Below are positions 1-8,553 of a stretch of 57,119 nt of DNA, piece after piece. Each line of letters opens with the position of its first letter. Within the stretch, counting starts at the first letter, position 1. This DNA comes from Lachnospiraceae bacterium (GTDB lineage: Bacteria > Bacillota > Clostridia > Lachnospirales > Lachnospiraceae). The stretch is taken from contig CAAGJU010000094.1 of assembly GCA_900770225.1 (NCBI GenBank), positions 1 through 57,119 of the forward strand, in the 5' to 3' direction. The notes beneath the pieces were generated by a model, which was not told where the DNA came from, did no database searches, and was given only the letters and a program-made list of their open reading frames with translations. Made by a program: the position numbers and the translations under genes.

Positions 1-20
1 CACAAAAGTACGGCATAGAA

Positions 21-47
21 TAATCTGACGCTGATTCCATCAGATTA
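21..47 (-). terminator. Weak hairpin after the aldo/keto reductase gene
   Basis: An 8-base inverted repeat (TAATCTGA / TCAGATTA, 11-base loop) overlaps the stop codon of the minus-strand gene. The T-tract is poor, so termination is only a possibility. Confidence 0.3.
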
Positions 48-1161
48 AACTACACCGTACCTTCTGATAATGTGACGGATAAACTTTCTTTTGGCGAGGA
101 ATAAAATCGCGGATTACAGCCAGCACATTGCGGTAATCGGCTAGATTCTTGCGGAGAAGGTTCGGTGTATCGAGCTCATACGGGCAGCGGGACGCACAGA
201 GCCTGCAGTTGACGCAGTCATCGATTTTGTTCATCTCTTCCTGCCAGTGCGGAGAAAGCCAGGAGTCAGACGGTGCGCGTCGGATCATCAGAGATATCCG
301 GGCACACTGATTGATCTGAATGCCGACGGTGCACGGCATGCAGTAGCCGCATCCGCGGCAGAAATCACCGGAAAGTTCTTTCTGTTCGCTGTCGATGAAG
401 GCGCGGATCTCATCGTCCATCTGCGGCGTCTCGTCCATGAAGGAAAGCCACTCATTCAGCTCACTCATGCGCTGGATACCCCAGATCGGCATGACATTGT
501 CAAATTGTGTCATGAAAGCCATGGCCGCCTTCGAATGATTGATGAGACCGCCGGCAAGACCCTTCATGGCGATGAAGCCGACATTGTTTTTGCGGCAGGT
601 TTCCACAAGCTCGAGCTCCTTACTGCCCGCGAGGTAGCTGAACGGAAACTGGATCGCCTCATAGAGACCGGATTCGGCAGCTTCCATGGCGATGCCGATC
701 TTGTGCGCCGTTCCGCCGATGTGATGGATGAGACCTTCTTCTTTTGCCCTGAGCATGGCCTCATACATGCCTGTGCCGTCGCCCGGCCGGTAACACTGTC
801 CCATCTGATGGAACTGATAGATATCAATGTACGGCGTTTTCAGTTTATCCAGAGATGTATGAAGATCTTTGAAAAAATCATCCGGCGTCTTGGCGGCTGT
901 CTTCGTGGCGATAAAAATGTCCTTTCGCTCCGGCCTTATATAGCCGTCCTCAGGCATTCCTTCCGCAGAGCCGAAGGCAGCACCGAGTTTTTCTTCCGAG
1001 TCGGAGTAGGCGCGGGCTGTGTCGAAAAAGCGGATGCCGCCGGCATAAGCCGCACGCAGAATTTCCACTGCCTCTGCTTTTGAAACACGCTGGACAGGAA
1101 GTGCGCCGAATCCGTTCTGCGGGGCTGTGATGCCTGTCTTTCCCAGGGTAATCTGTTTCAT
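40..1161 (-). CDS. Aldo/keto reductase with C-terminal 4Fe-4S ferredoxin domain
   Basis: A 373-residue cytosolic oxidoreductase. Residues 1-260 form an aldo/keto reductase barrel: the N-terminal GKTGI start, the DTARAYSDSE stretch holding the catalytic Asp and Tyr (about residues 47-52), and an IDIYQFHQMG strand. The C-terminal 110 residues add two cysteine clusters (CRGCGYCMPC near 268 and CVNCRLCASRCP near 315), as in ferredoxin-type Fe-S binding. Family knowledge: this fused type is common in anaerobic Firmicutes and probably reduces a carbonyl with Fe-S assisted electron transfer; the substrate is unknown. AAAGGAGGG lies 9 bases before the ATG, which fixes the start. It follows the HxlR regulator gene on the same strand (91-base gap) and may be its target. 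Confidence 0.88.
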   Translation of the reverse strand: MKQITLGKTGITAPQNGFGALPVQRVSKAEAVEILRAAYAGGIRFFDTARAYSDSEEKLGAAFGSAEGMPEDGYIRPERKDIFIATKTAAKTPDDFFKDLHTSLDKLKTPYIDIYQFHQMGQCYRPGDGTGMYEAMLRAKEEGLIHHIGGTAHKIGIAMEAAESGLYEAIQFPFSYLAGSKELELVETCRKNNVGFIAMKGLAGGLINHSKAAMAFMTQFDNVMPIWGIQRMSELNEWLSFMDETPQMDDEIRAFIDSEQKELSGDFCRGCGYCMPCTVGIQINQCARISLMIRRAPSDSWLSPHWQEEMNKIDDCVNCRLCASRCPYELDTPNLLRKNLADYRNVLAVIRDFIPRQKKVYPSHYQKVRCSLI

Positions 1162-1251
1162 TCCGGGATCCCTCCTTTAAAGTATGCAGAGATGCGCATT
1201 GTGCGCATGGCCGGTTATTATTTATGCGAACAATAAGTTGTCTGCATGATT

Positions 1252-1590
1252 TTACTTTTTGCTGTTTAAATACTGAATATACTCATTTCCCCATATCTCA
1301 AGTGAAGATAACACAATCTTGAATTTTTCGCCGATCTCGCTCAGGCTGTATTCGACCCTGGGCGGGATCTGCTGATATACTTTCCGCACGATCAAGCCTT
1401 CGTTTTCCAGCGTTTTCAGCTGTCTCGACAGGGTGGTATGTGTCATTTCTTCCGGCATTCTCCGCTGAAGTTCATTGAAACGGACCGGCCCGTCTGACAG
1501 CAGGTACATGATGTACATGGACCATTTACCTGTAAGGACTTTCTGGGAGGTCAGATAGGGGCATTTGCCAAATTCGTTTGTCTTTTCCAT
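1252..1590 (-). CDS. HxlR-family winged-helix transcriptional regulator
   Basis: A 112-residue DNA-binding protein of the HxlR/MarR-like family. The motif CPYLTSQKVLTGKW at the N-terminus, then GPVRFNELQRRMPE and LSRQLKTLENEGLIVRKVY, is the standard HxlR winged helix. The single N-terminal Cys in the CP pair is the position that acts as redox or electrophile sensor in several family members. I chose the ATG at 1590 rather than the upstream one at 1620 because GAGG sits 9 bases before it and the protein then matches family length. The flavin-type oxidoreductase gene is divergent and the aldo/keto reductase lies downstream on the same strand; HxlR proteins usually control such neighbours, which makes a small redox or electrophile response unit likely. 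Confidence 0.88.
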   Translation of the reverse strand: MEKTNEFGKCPYLTSQKVLTGKWSMYIMYLLSDGPVRFNELQRRMPEEMTHTTLSRQLKTLENEGLIVRKVYQQIPPRVEYSLSEIGEKFKIVLSSLEIWGNEYIQYLNSKK

Positions 1591-1797
1591 AGATGCGTTC
1601 CTCTTTGATACCGGTATCATTAAATATCGTACTTGCGCTGATTAGACTTTATGATATCGTTATATACGAAACAGAGAAAAATAGCAACTATATGAAATGA
1701 AGACTTTGGTTTTGAAAGCGGATCAGCCACGATCCGTTCATTAATCGCTGATCCTGAAGTGTTCAAATGGCAATCGGATAACGGGAGGATAATTACC

Positions 1798-2199
1798 ATG
1801 ACAAATGTGGAAAAAATCAATGAATTTCTGAATGAAGCCAAAGTGTTTGACTTTCTGACGACCGATGGAGATCAGCCCAAGGGGAGGCCTTTCGGCTTTC
1901 ATCTTCTGGATGGTGATAAGATTTACTTTGGCTGCGGTACCTTTAAAAATGTGTACAAACAGCTGACAGCAAATCCCAGAGTGGAAATTCTGGCATTAAA
2001 CAAGGATAAATTTCTTCGTTATGACGGGACGGTCAGGATTGTAAAAGATGATGCACTCCTCCAGAAGGTTCGTGAAGCCATGCCGCAGATTATGGCAATG
2101 TATGATAAGAACGGCTGGGAAATGGGCCTGTTCTATCTGGAAAATGGTCACGCGGAAATCCGGGGAATGCTGGATCTGATTGAGGAATTTGATGTCTGA
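1798..2199 (+). CDS. Pyridoxamine 5'-phosphate oxidase-family flavin-binding protein
   Basis: A 133-residue split-barrel protein. The stretch VFDFLTTDGDQPKGRPFGF, the DKIYFGCGTFKNVYKQL segment and PRVEILAL match the PNPOx-like/FMN-binding family that reduces quinones, heme or F420-like cofactors; the real substrate cannot be told. The start is placed at the ATG at 1798 because GGGAGG precedes it by 7 bases and the 13 residues encoded upstream look non-coding. It is divergently transcribed from the HxlR regulator across about 200 bases, a very frequent pairing, so control by that regulator is likely. A terminator hairpin follows directly. Confidence 0.85.
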   Translation: MTNVEKINEFLNEAKVFDFLTTDGDQPKGRPFGFHLLDGDKIYFGCGTFKNVYKQLTANPRVEILALNKDKFLRYDGTVRIVKDDALLQKVREAMPQIMAMYDKNGWEMGLFYLENGHAEIRGMLDLIEEFDV

Positions 2200-2230
2200 G
2201 GCAATGGAGAGAGATTCACGTATTTCTCTG

Positions 2231-2269
2231 GCACCGGTTTTTCTGAAAAGAGAGACTGGTGCTTTTTTC
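2231..2269 (+). terminator. Rho-independent terminator of the PNPOx-like gene
   Basis: GCACCGGT and ACTGGTGC form an 8-base stem with one G-T pair, followed directly by TTTTTT. It lies 32 bases after the stop codon. Confidence 0.75.
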
Positions 2270-2290
2270 TGTGCGTCCGTCGGCGCGCAG

Positions 2291-2330
2291 AAAAAAAACC
2301 TGCAAATGACTTAATTAAGTCATTTGCAGG
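2291..2330 (-). terminator. Terminator of tRNA-Pro, perfect 32-base palindrome
   Basis: A perfect 16+16 palindrome (arm CCTGCAAATGACTTAA, 2299-2330) is followed on the minus strand by eight T (A-run 2291-2298). It sits 18 bases beyond the tRNA 3' end and is the evident terminator. The perfect symmetry leaves a minimal loop. Confidence 0.8.
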
Positions 2331-2348
2331 CTTTCGACCACTGAAAAA

Positions 2349-2422
<74 letters not shown>

Positions 2423-2573
2423 ATTGCTGATGAAATCAGCGAAAATAATAATAGCAAACTACTGATGGAATGTCAACAGGATTTTCAAATTTTTGAATTT
2501 TGTATTGCCTGATCCATACAGCCACGAGTAAAATACTATTGGAATACTTTTCGTGACATAGAGTGCCCCTTAC

Positions 2574-2622
2574 TGTAGCGACGCGGGAGCACGTAGTGCG
2601 AAGCGGCGCGTAGAATTATACA
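2574..2622 (+). repeat. Dispersed palindromic repeat, partial copy 1
   Basis: A 49-base stretch that matches 46 of 49 bases of 55892-55940, the right end of a fuller element. It contains the hairpin GCAC-GTA-GTGC and ends with TTATACA. It lies in the 300-base gap between the tRNA and the diguanylate cyclase gene, where I see no gene. Confidence 0.8.
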
Positions 2623-2722
2623 GTATGTGGTGCTATTCATAGCATGTGGGTTTATTGAGAAACATACGGCCGCTGATACAGAAACATGTGACCGTTTTAC
2701 ATAGAAATACAAAGAGGTAAAA

Positions 2723-3919
2723 ATGATTAATCTGAAACCTGCCAATTTCATGGGCGATGGCATGGGCGCGCTGCTGCTTCTGATGATCATTTTCAGCGGC
2801 AGAAGGAATCGCAAGGGACGCGATTTCACACAGAAAATGTTCTTCCGGTGTGTGGGCTTTACGGGCATTGAATGCCTGATCGATATTCTGAGTTATGCCG
2901 TGGACGGCGCTGCTTTTGCCGGTGCGAGGACCTTAAACTATCTGAGCAACACGTTCCTCGCGATCGGGCTGACGCTGCTCTGCTATCTGTGGACGGTGTA
3001 TGTGCGGCATAAAACCGGAATTACCGAAAAGGAAGGTCTCGACAGAACGGAGAAACGGCTCCTCCTGCCGGTGGCTGCGGTCGCTGTAATCTACATCGTC
3101 AATCTGTTTACGCCGATCGTTTTTACCATCAATGAGCAGAATCAGTACGCGCGGAGCGGATGGGGCTTTATAGCTGCCATGATCGTGGACTCCGTTTTTC
3201 TGCTGGGCAGTTCCTTTCAGGGCGCCGCGGCCATGCGGAATTCCAGAAATTACCAGTTCTTCCCCGTGTTTTACTTCGAGATCTTCACGTTTTCCGGCGT
3301 TGTCCTGCAGATGCTCTTCTACGGGATCTCTCTGATCTATTCGTTTTCAGCGATAGCGCTGGTGGGTGTTTACTTCGAGATTCAGAAGGAATATTCCTAT
3401 GTGGATCCGCTGAGCGGTGCGTATAACCGGCAATATATGAATGTGTATCTGTATGCGCTGTGCAGAGAGTACCAGGAATCAGAGTCGAAGAGAATGAATA
3501 CAACGCTCGCCTGTCTGCTGCTTGATGTGGACGGCTTTAAAAAAATAAACGACACCTACGGCCATCTGGCGGGCGACCAGGCGATTCGGGATATCGGTGG
3601 CATTCTTCGTGCGGCGGCTCCGGAAAAGGCGGTCTGCGCGAGATTCGGCGGAGATGAGTTCGTCATGATTCTTGAGGTGAAGGACATTCATGAGCTGGAC
3701 GAGGTGACGGAAAGGATCCAGACCCGCAGAAGAGCGCTGAATGCCACGGGAGTAAATCCTTACCAGCTTCATTTTTCCATCGGAAGAACCGAGTACAATC
3801 CGGAAGAGGATACACCGGACATCCTTCTGAAGAGACTGGATAACCTGATGTACATCGAGAAACGCAAACGTCACGCGAAACGAGATGCGATGGAGGCGGG
3901 ACAGAAGAAGGATTCATAA
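2723..3919 (+). CDS. Membrane-bound diguanylate cyclase (GGDEF)
   Basis: A 398-residue protein making cyclic di-GMP from two GTP. The first ~215 residues hold about six hydrophobic segments, an unassigned sensor region anchored in the membrane. The C-terminal GGDEF domain starts at DPLSGAYNRQYM (about 228) and shows LLLDVDGFKKINDTYGHLAGD and the intact active-site motif RFGGDEF near residue 308. No obvious RxxD inhibitory site stands directly before the motif. AAAGAGG precedes the ATG. It is transcribed alone. A second cyclase (12804-13910) and an EAL phosphodiesterase (26426-28324) in the same window could act on the same messenger pool. Confidence 0.92.
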   Translation: MINLKPANFMGDGMGALLLLMIIFSGRRNRKGRDFTQKMFFRCVGFTGIECLIDILSYAVDGAAFAGARTLNYLSNTFLAIGLTLLCYLWTVYVRHKTGITEKEGLDRTEKRLLLPVAAVAVIYIVNLFTPIVFTINEQNQYARSGWGFIAAMIVDSVFLLGSSFQGAAAMRNSRNYQFFPVFYFEIFTFSGVVLQMLFYGISLIYSFSAIALVGVYFEIQKEYSYVDPLSGAYNRQYMNVYLYALCREYQESESKRMNTTLACLLLDVDGFKKINDTYGHLAGDQAIRDIGGILRAAAPEKAVCARFGGDEFVMILEVKDIHELDEVTERIQTRRRALNATGVNPYQLHFSIGRTEYNPEEDTPDILLKRLDNLMYIEKRKRHAKRDAMEAGQKKDS

Positions 3920-4113
3920 GGACCGGAACAGGATGAAAGAAGGTCGGAAGCAGGATGAAAGGAAGACTGAGGCAGAAGGGCAGCGGGTCAGAGGCATCAT
4001 GCAGGGACTGAAATTCAGTATGCAAAGCAGGACGATCCGGATCGGCGGCGGAAATGTGTTTTACTCTGATGGCAGAGATCGTGGCTGCTGATGTTTGAAT
4101 AAATATCGCCTGT

Positions 4114-4200
4114 GCAAACATCGGGTTTGTGGAGTATGATAGTCATAGCGCGAAGGCAATGAGGCCCCGCAGTTTTCCCTGGGAAAACTGTGGGGTCTTT
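4114..4200 (+). promoter_or_regulatory. eut leader: candidate ANTAR dual-hairpin antiterminator and terminator
   Basis: Three stacked elements precede eutA. A 16-pair hairpin at 4162-4198 (arms GGCCCCGCAGTTTTC and its complement), ending in TCTTTG, looks like a terminator. Its 5' arm overlaps a small hairpin at 4155-4166, GGC-AATGAG-GCC, whose hexaloop fits the A1/G4 loop consensus (AANGRR) known for ANTAR proteins such as EutV. Upstream, 4114-4130 forms GCAAAC-ATCGG-GTTTGT, which could be the first hairpin although its loop is five bases. Forming 4155-4166 would block the terminator, the published EutV mechanism. No EutV/EutW gene lies in the window. Confidence 0.6.
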
Positions 4201-4219
4201 GTGCAGTTTGGAGATATGT

Positions 4220-5956
4220 ATGTCAGAAATCATTCAGAGTGTCGGAATCGATATGGGAACGACGACACTGCAGGTCGTATTCAGCGTTCTCACGCTGGAG
4301 GACAAGGGCGGTGGTTTTATCGCGCCGCATGTCGAGGTCACGAAACGCGAAGTGACATATGCGGGACCGGTACACCTGACGCCGCTGCTGGCACCGGATG
4401 AACTGGATATGGATGCGATCACAGAAATCGTGCGTGAAGAGTATGCGCGGGCCGGCATTCGCAAGGAGGATGTCTCGACCGGTGCGGTGATCATCACCGG
4501 GGAGACGGCCCGGAAGAAAAATGCACGGGCTGTCCTGCAGCATATGGCTGATTTTGCCGGCGATTTTGTCGTGGCAGCGGCGGGGCCCGATCTGGAGTCT
4601 GTGCTGGCCGCCAGGGGTGCGGGAACGGACCTGCTCTCGGAAGAACAGGAGATCACGGCAGCCAATCTGGATATCGGCGGCGGCACGACGAATATTGCCG
4701 TTTACAGAAACGGAACCTGCATCGGCGTCAGCTGCCTGGATATCGGCGGACGGCTTGTGCGGGTGACGGACGGAAAGATCAGCGGCATGACACCGGAGAT
4801 CCAGGCGTTTGCAGAACAGCAGGGCATGGTGCTTCACGAAGGGAATCCGGCGGATCCGAAAATGCTGATGCGGCTCTGCCGTCGGATGGCTGACAGGCTG
4901 GCGTGTGAGATTTTTCCCGCGGCAGCGGCGCGGGAAACGGCAGAATTCTGCACATCAATGATCACGCCGGGCAGCAGGCGGCTGCCGGAACTGCATAATC
5001 CGGATGCCGTGACTTTTTCCGGCGGGGTGGCTGACTGCATGCGGGAGAGAGCATTGACAGGCGCGGACATGGGGAAACACGGCATTTGTGAGAAGAAAAT
5101 GCCGGGAAGCACAGAAGTGGAAAATCCGGAAATAAAGGATGAATACTATGCGGGTTTGCACAACGTCGGGAATACGTCTGCAGAAGATGCAGATATAAAG
5201 GGTGACAACAAAGCGAACGTGTACAATACCGGTGGTGTGTTCCGCTACGGAGATATCGGCTGTCTGCTGGGACGTGCCATACGGGAAAATCCGTATTTCC
5301 GGAAAGTACGGCAGATCAGGTCAAGAGAGACAATCCGGGCAACTGTTGTCGGTGCCGGTGTGCACACCACGGAGGTCAGTGGCAGCACGATCTGCTATGA
5401 CCCGGCGCTGTTGCCGCTGCGCAACATACCGGTGGTGAAGATACCGGAGAACTGCGAGAAGGATTTTCAGACGTTCGGACGTACGCTCCGGGATATGCTG
5501 AAGACCGGTGGAGCGGCAGATGCGGACAAGGCCGGAGAAGATGCCGATGCGGATAAGGCGTCAACTTCCGCAGTTCAGGATAAGGAAGCTGTGGAAAGTA
5601 AGGCTGCAGCAGATGAGGATGATGTGGCTGTTTGCTTTTCCGCTCGGAACTGGCACAGCTTCCGGGACATCCAGACACTGGCGGAGACAATCCTTGAAGT
5701 GGAAAAAGACCATATCCGTGCGGGCAGACCCCTGATCCTGATCATGGAAAATGACCTTGCACAGGCACTCGGGAATGCGCTTTCCGTAAGGCTCGGCAGC
5801 AGGAAAAATCTGATCTGCATTGACTCTGTGGCTGTGGAACCGGAGAGCTGCGTGGATATCGGGGAGCCGCTGGCTTCGGGCAGCGTGCTGCCTGTCATCT
5901 GCAAGACGCTTGTGTTCCGGCCGCGCGCGAATCCATCCGGGCGGACCGGAAAGTAA
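4220..5956 (+). CDS. eutA: Ethanolamine ammonia-lyase reactivating factor EutA
   Basis: EutA is the Hsp70/actin-like ATPase that swaps damaged cobalamin for fresh coenzyme in ethanolamine ammonia-lyase. The ATPase motifs are visible: GIDMGTTTLQVVFS at the N-terminus and NLDIGGGTTNIAVY near residue 152. I place the start at 4220 (GGAG 6 bases upstream), not at the GTG at 4190, which lies inside the leader hairpin. At 578 residues it is about 100 longer than usual EutA because of two low-complexity insertions, roughly residues 275-340 (polar, Asn/Gly/Asp rich) and 430-462 (Ala/Asp/Lys rich, encoding several ADADK-like units). It is followed 45 bases later by the fused eutBC gene. Confidence 0.9.
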   Translation: MSEIIQSVGIDMGTTTLQVVFSVLTLEDKGGGFIAPHVEVTKREVTYAGPVHLTPLLAPDELDMDAITEIVREEYARAGIRKEDVSTGAVIITGETARKKNARAVLQHMADFAGDFVVAAAGPDLESVLAARGAGTDLLSEEQEITAANLDIGGGTTNIAVYRNGTCIGVSCLDIGGRLVRVTDGKISGMTPEIQAFAEQQGMVLHEGNPADPKMLMRLCRRMADRLACEIFPAAAARETAEFCTSMITPGSRRLPELHNPDAVTFSGGVADCMRERALTGADMGKHGICEKKMPGSTEVENPEIKDEYYAGLHNVGNTSAEDADIKGDNKANVYNTGGVFRYGDIGCLLGRAIRENPYFRKVRQIRSRETIRATVVGAGVHTTEVSGSTICYDPALLPLRNIPVVKIPENCEKDFQTFGRTLRDMLKTGGAADADKAGEDADADKASTSAVQDKEAVESKAAADEDDVAVCFSARNWHSFRDIQTLAETILEVEKDHIRAGRPLILIMENDLAQALGNALSVRLGSRKNLICIDSVAVEPESCVDIGEPLASGSVLPVICKTLVFRPRANPSGRTGK

Positions 5957-6001
5957 TGGCAGCTTGCAGTTGCAGCTTACGATAGCAGGAGGACATGAAA
6001 A

Positions 6002-8389
6002 ATGGTGCTGAAGGCACAGGTGAACCGGCGGAGCTATACTTTTTCTTCCGTGCGGGAGGTTATGGCCAAGGCCAATGAGGAGAAAACGGGAGACCGGCTG
6101 GCGGGGATCGCGGCTGAGAGCGCCGAGGAGCGCGTGGCTGCGAAGTATGTGCTGTCGGAGATGACGCTCGCCGATCTGAGAAATTCGCCCGCCGTTCCCT
6201 ATGAAGAGGATGAGGTGACGCGCATCATTCAGGATGATGTGGTTGAGGACGTTTACGCGGAGATCAGGGGCTGGACGGTGGCGGAGTTGCGGGAATGGCT
6301 GCTGGATACGCGGACGACGACGGAGATGATCCGCAGAGTGTCCCGCGGGCTGACGTCGGAGATGATCGCCGCCGTGTGCAAGCTCATGGACAATATGGAC
6401 CTGATCTACGCCGCGAAAAAGATGCCGGTGACAGCCACCTGCCGGACAACGATCGGGATGCCGGGTACTTTTTCCTCGAGACTGCAGCCGAATCACACGA
6501 CGGATGACCCGCGCGGTATCCTGGCTTCTGTTATGGAAGGACTCTCGCTCGGCTGCGGCGACGCGGTGATCGGACTGAACCCCGTGAAGGATGATGTGGA
6601 TTCGGTGGCGCGGATCCTCGATATGTTTGCCTCGTTCAGGGACAGATGGGCGGTTCCGACGCAGGTCTGCGTGCTGTCGCATGTGACGACCGGTATGGAG
6701 GCCGTCCGGAGACTGGATGCGCCAGCCGATCTGCTTTTTCAGTCTGTCGCGGGATCCCAGAAGGGCAACGAAGCGTTCGGGATCCGGGCTTCGATGCTGG
6801 AAGAGGGGAGGCAGCTGATGCTGGAGAAAGCTGCCGCCAGGATGACGCCTGGCAGTGACAACGGTCCGGCAGCGGAAGAAATGCAGCCGAATGTCATGTA
6901 CTTTGAGACGGGACAGGGTTCGGAGCTCTCGTCCAATGCGCACAACGGCTGGGATCAGGTGACGATGGAGGCGCGGTGTTACGGGTTCGCCAGACATTTC
7001 TCGCCGTTCCTCGTCAATACCGTCGTCGGATTCATCGGACCGGAATACCTGTACGACGCAAAGCAGGTGATCCGGGCCGGGCTGGAGGATCATTTCATGG
7101 GCAAGCTCACGGGGGTTCCCATGGGCTGTGACGCATGCTATACGAACCACATGAAGGCTGATCAGAATGACAATGAGAATCTGGCCATGCTGCTTGCGGC
7201 GGCGGGCTGCAATTACATCATGGGCGTACCGCAGGGCGACGACTGCATGCTGATGTATGAGACGACCGGATATCATGACGCCGCAGCCATCCGGGAAATC
7301 CTGGGCCTTCGTCCGACGGCGCCGTTCGACCGGTGGCTGGGGAAGATGGGATTTTCCGAGAACGGACGGCTGACGCCGCTGGCTGGAGATGCTTCGGTAT
7401 TTCTGGGTCGCACCCCGCTGTCGGATGCGTCTGCTGTGCAGATGAGACAGCAGGAAGCTTCAGCTGTTGAAAAGCGTTTTGAACAGCAGGCGGACAGAAA
7501 GGCGGAGGCTGCCGGAGCGTCGGCGTCTGCAGCTGCTGCATGCGGCGCAGAAGGTCTGAAAGCCGAAAATCAGCCGGAAAGTGCGGAAATTGCGGAAATG
7601 GCAGAAATGCCGGCGCCGGTGGACGGCGTGCTGCCTGATCTCTCAGCCATCGACATCCGGGGACAGTATCTCGTGGAGCATCCGGTCGACGGTAAGGACT
7701 TCGCCAGGGAGAAAAAATATGCGCCCTGCCGTCTCGGCATCGGAAAGGCGGGTGCCCGGTATAAGACGCTGCCGTATCTGGAATTCCGGGCGGCACATTC
7801 GGCGGCGCAGGACGCTGTGTTCAGTGATATCGACGAGGAATTTGTGCGGGAGCAGGGACTGTTTATTGTGAAGACGCAGTGCGATTCACGGGAGACATTC
7901 ATCACGCGTCCGGATCTCGGCCGGAAGCTCTCACCGGAGGGTGTGCAGATGATCCGCGACCGGTGCCGCCCGCATCCGACGGTTGAGATCTACGTGGCGG
8001 ACGGTCTCTCGTTTGCCTCAGTCACGGCGAATATCCCGGATCTGCTCCCGGCACTGCTGCAGGGACTGGAGAGCAGGCATATCGATACGGGCACGCCGTT
8101 TTTCGTTCATTACGGCAGAGTGGCCGTGGAAGATGAGGTGAGCGAGATCCTCGGCGCTGAGGTTGTCTGCACGCTGATCGGTGAGCGCCCGGGGCTGCTG
8201 ACGGCGGAATCCATGTCGGCGTACATCGCCTGGCACGCACACGTCGGGATGGAAGAAACGCGCCGGACGGTCGTCTCGAATATCCACGCACAGGGCACGA
8301 ACCCTGTAGAGGCCGGCGCCTATATCGCCGGGCTGATCGCGGAGATTCTGGAGAAGAAAGCGAGCGGGACGGATCTGCGAGAACTGTGA
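6002..8389 (+). CDS. eutBC: Fused ethanolamine ammonia-lyase, EutB-EutC
   Basis: Ethanolamine ammonia-lyase converts ethanolamine to acetaldehyde and ammonia with adenosylcobalamin. It normally has separate large (EutB, ~450 aa) and small (EutC, ~290 aa) subunits. Here one 795-residue frame holds both: EutB from about 5 to 470 (KANEEKTGDRLAGIAAES, CRTTIGMPGTFSSRLQPN, ETGQGSELSSNAHNG, PMGCDACYTNHM) and EutC from about 544 to the end (YLEFRAAHSAAQDAVF, VYVADGLS-like segment, RPGLLTAESMSAYIAW). They are joined by a ~70-residue Ala/Glu/Gln-rich linker. No stop or frame change occurs between them. AGGAGG precedes the ATG by 9 bases. No shell protein or aldehyde dehydrogenase genes accompany it, so the acetaldehyde fate is not shown here. 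Confidence 0.93.
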   Translation: MVLKAQVNRRSYTFSSVREVMAKANEEKTGDRLAGIAAESAEERVAAKYVLSEMTLADLRNSPAVPYEEDEVTRIIQDDVVEDVYAEIRGWTVAELREWLLDTRTTTEMIRRVSRGLTSEMIAAVCKLMDNMDLIYAAKKMPVTATCRTTIGMPGTFSSRLQPNHTTDDPRGILASVMEGLSLGCGDAVIGLNPVKDDVDSVARILDMFASFRDRWAVPTQVCVLSHVTTGMEAVRRLDAPADLLFQSVAGSQKGNEAFGIRASMLEEGRQLMLEKAAARMTPGSDNGPAAEEMQPNVMYFETGQGSELSSNAHNGWDQVTMEARCYGFARHFSPFLVNTVVGFIGPEYLYDAKQVIRAGLEDHFMGKLTGVPMGCDACYTNHMKADQNDNENLAMLLAAAGCNYIMGVPQGDDCMLMYETTGYHDAAAIREILGLRPTAPFDRWLGKMGFSENGRLTPLAGDASVFLGRTPLSDASAVQMRQQEASAVEKRFEQQADRKAEAAGASASAAAACGAEGLKAENQPESAEIAEMAEMPAPVDGVLPDLSAIDIRGQYLVEHPVDGKDFAREKKYAPCRLGIGKAGARYKTLPYLEFRAAHSAAQDAVFSDIDEEFVREQGLFIVKTQCDSRETFITRPDLGRKLSPEGVQMIRDRCRPHPTVEIYVADGLSFASVTANIPDLLPALLQGLESRHIDTGTPFFVHYGRVAVEDEVSEILGAEVVCTLIGERPGLLTAESMSAYIAWHAHVGMEETRRTVVSNIHAQGTNPVEAGAYIAGLIAEILEKKASGTDLREL

Positions 8390-8553
8390 CCAAAGAGAGA
8401 CCAACAGAGAATCTCTGGAAAAGCTGCGTTGTGGTCAGAGGCCTGTAAGGCGTCTGCAAATCTGATTACATGAGTTCTGCATGGAAGATACAGGAACACA
8501 GATACGGGACACAAATACAGAAACGTGATGACAGGGACAGGAGGAGACAGAGA

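Noticed and set aside
4081..4219. Cobalamin riboswitch before the ethanolamine genes
   Set aside because: I cannot find the B12 box or the long conserved fold; the leader is short and better explained by an ANTAR-type hairpin and terminator.
5561..7276. 571-residue antisense frame over eutA and eutBC
   Set aside because: Spans two clear genes on the other strand; Arg/His-rich translation typical of shadow frames.
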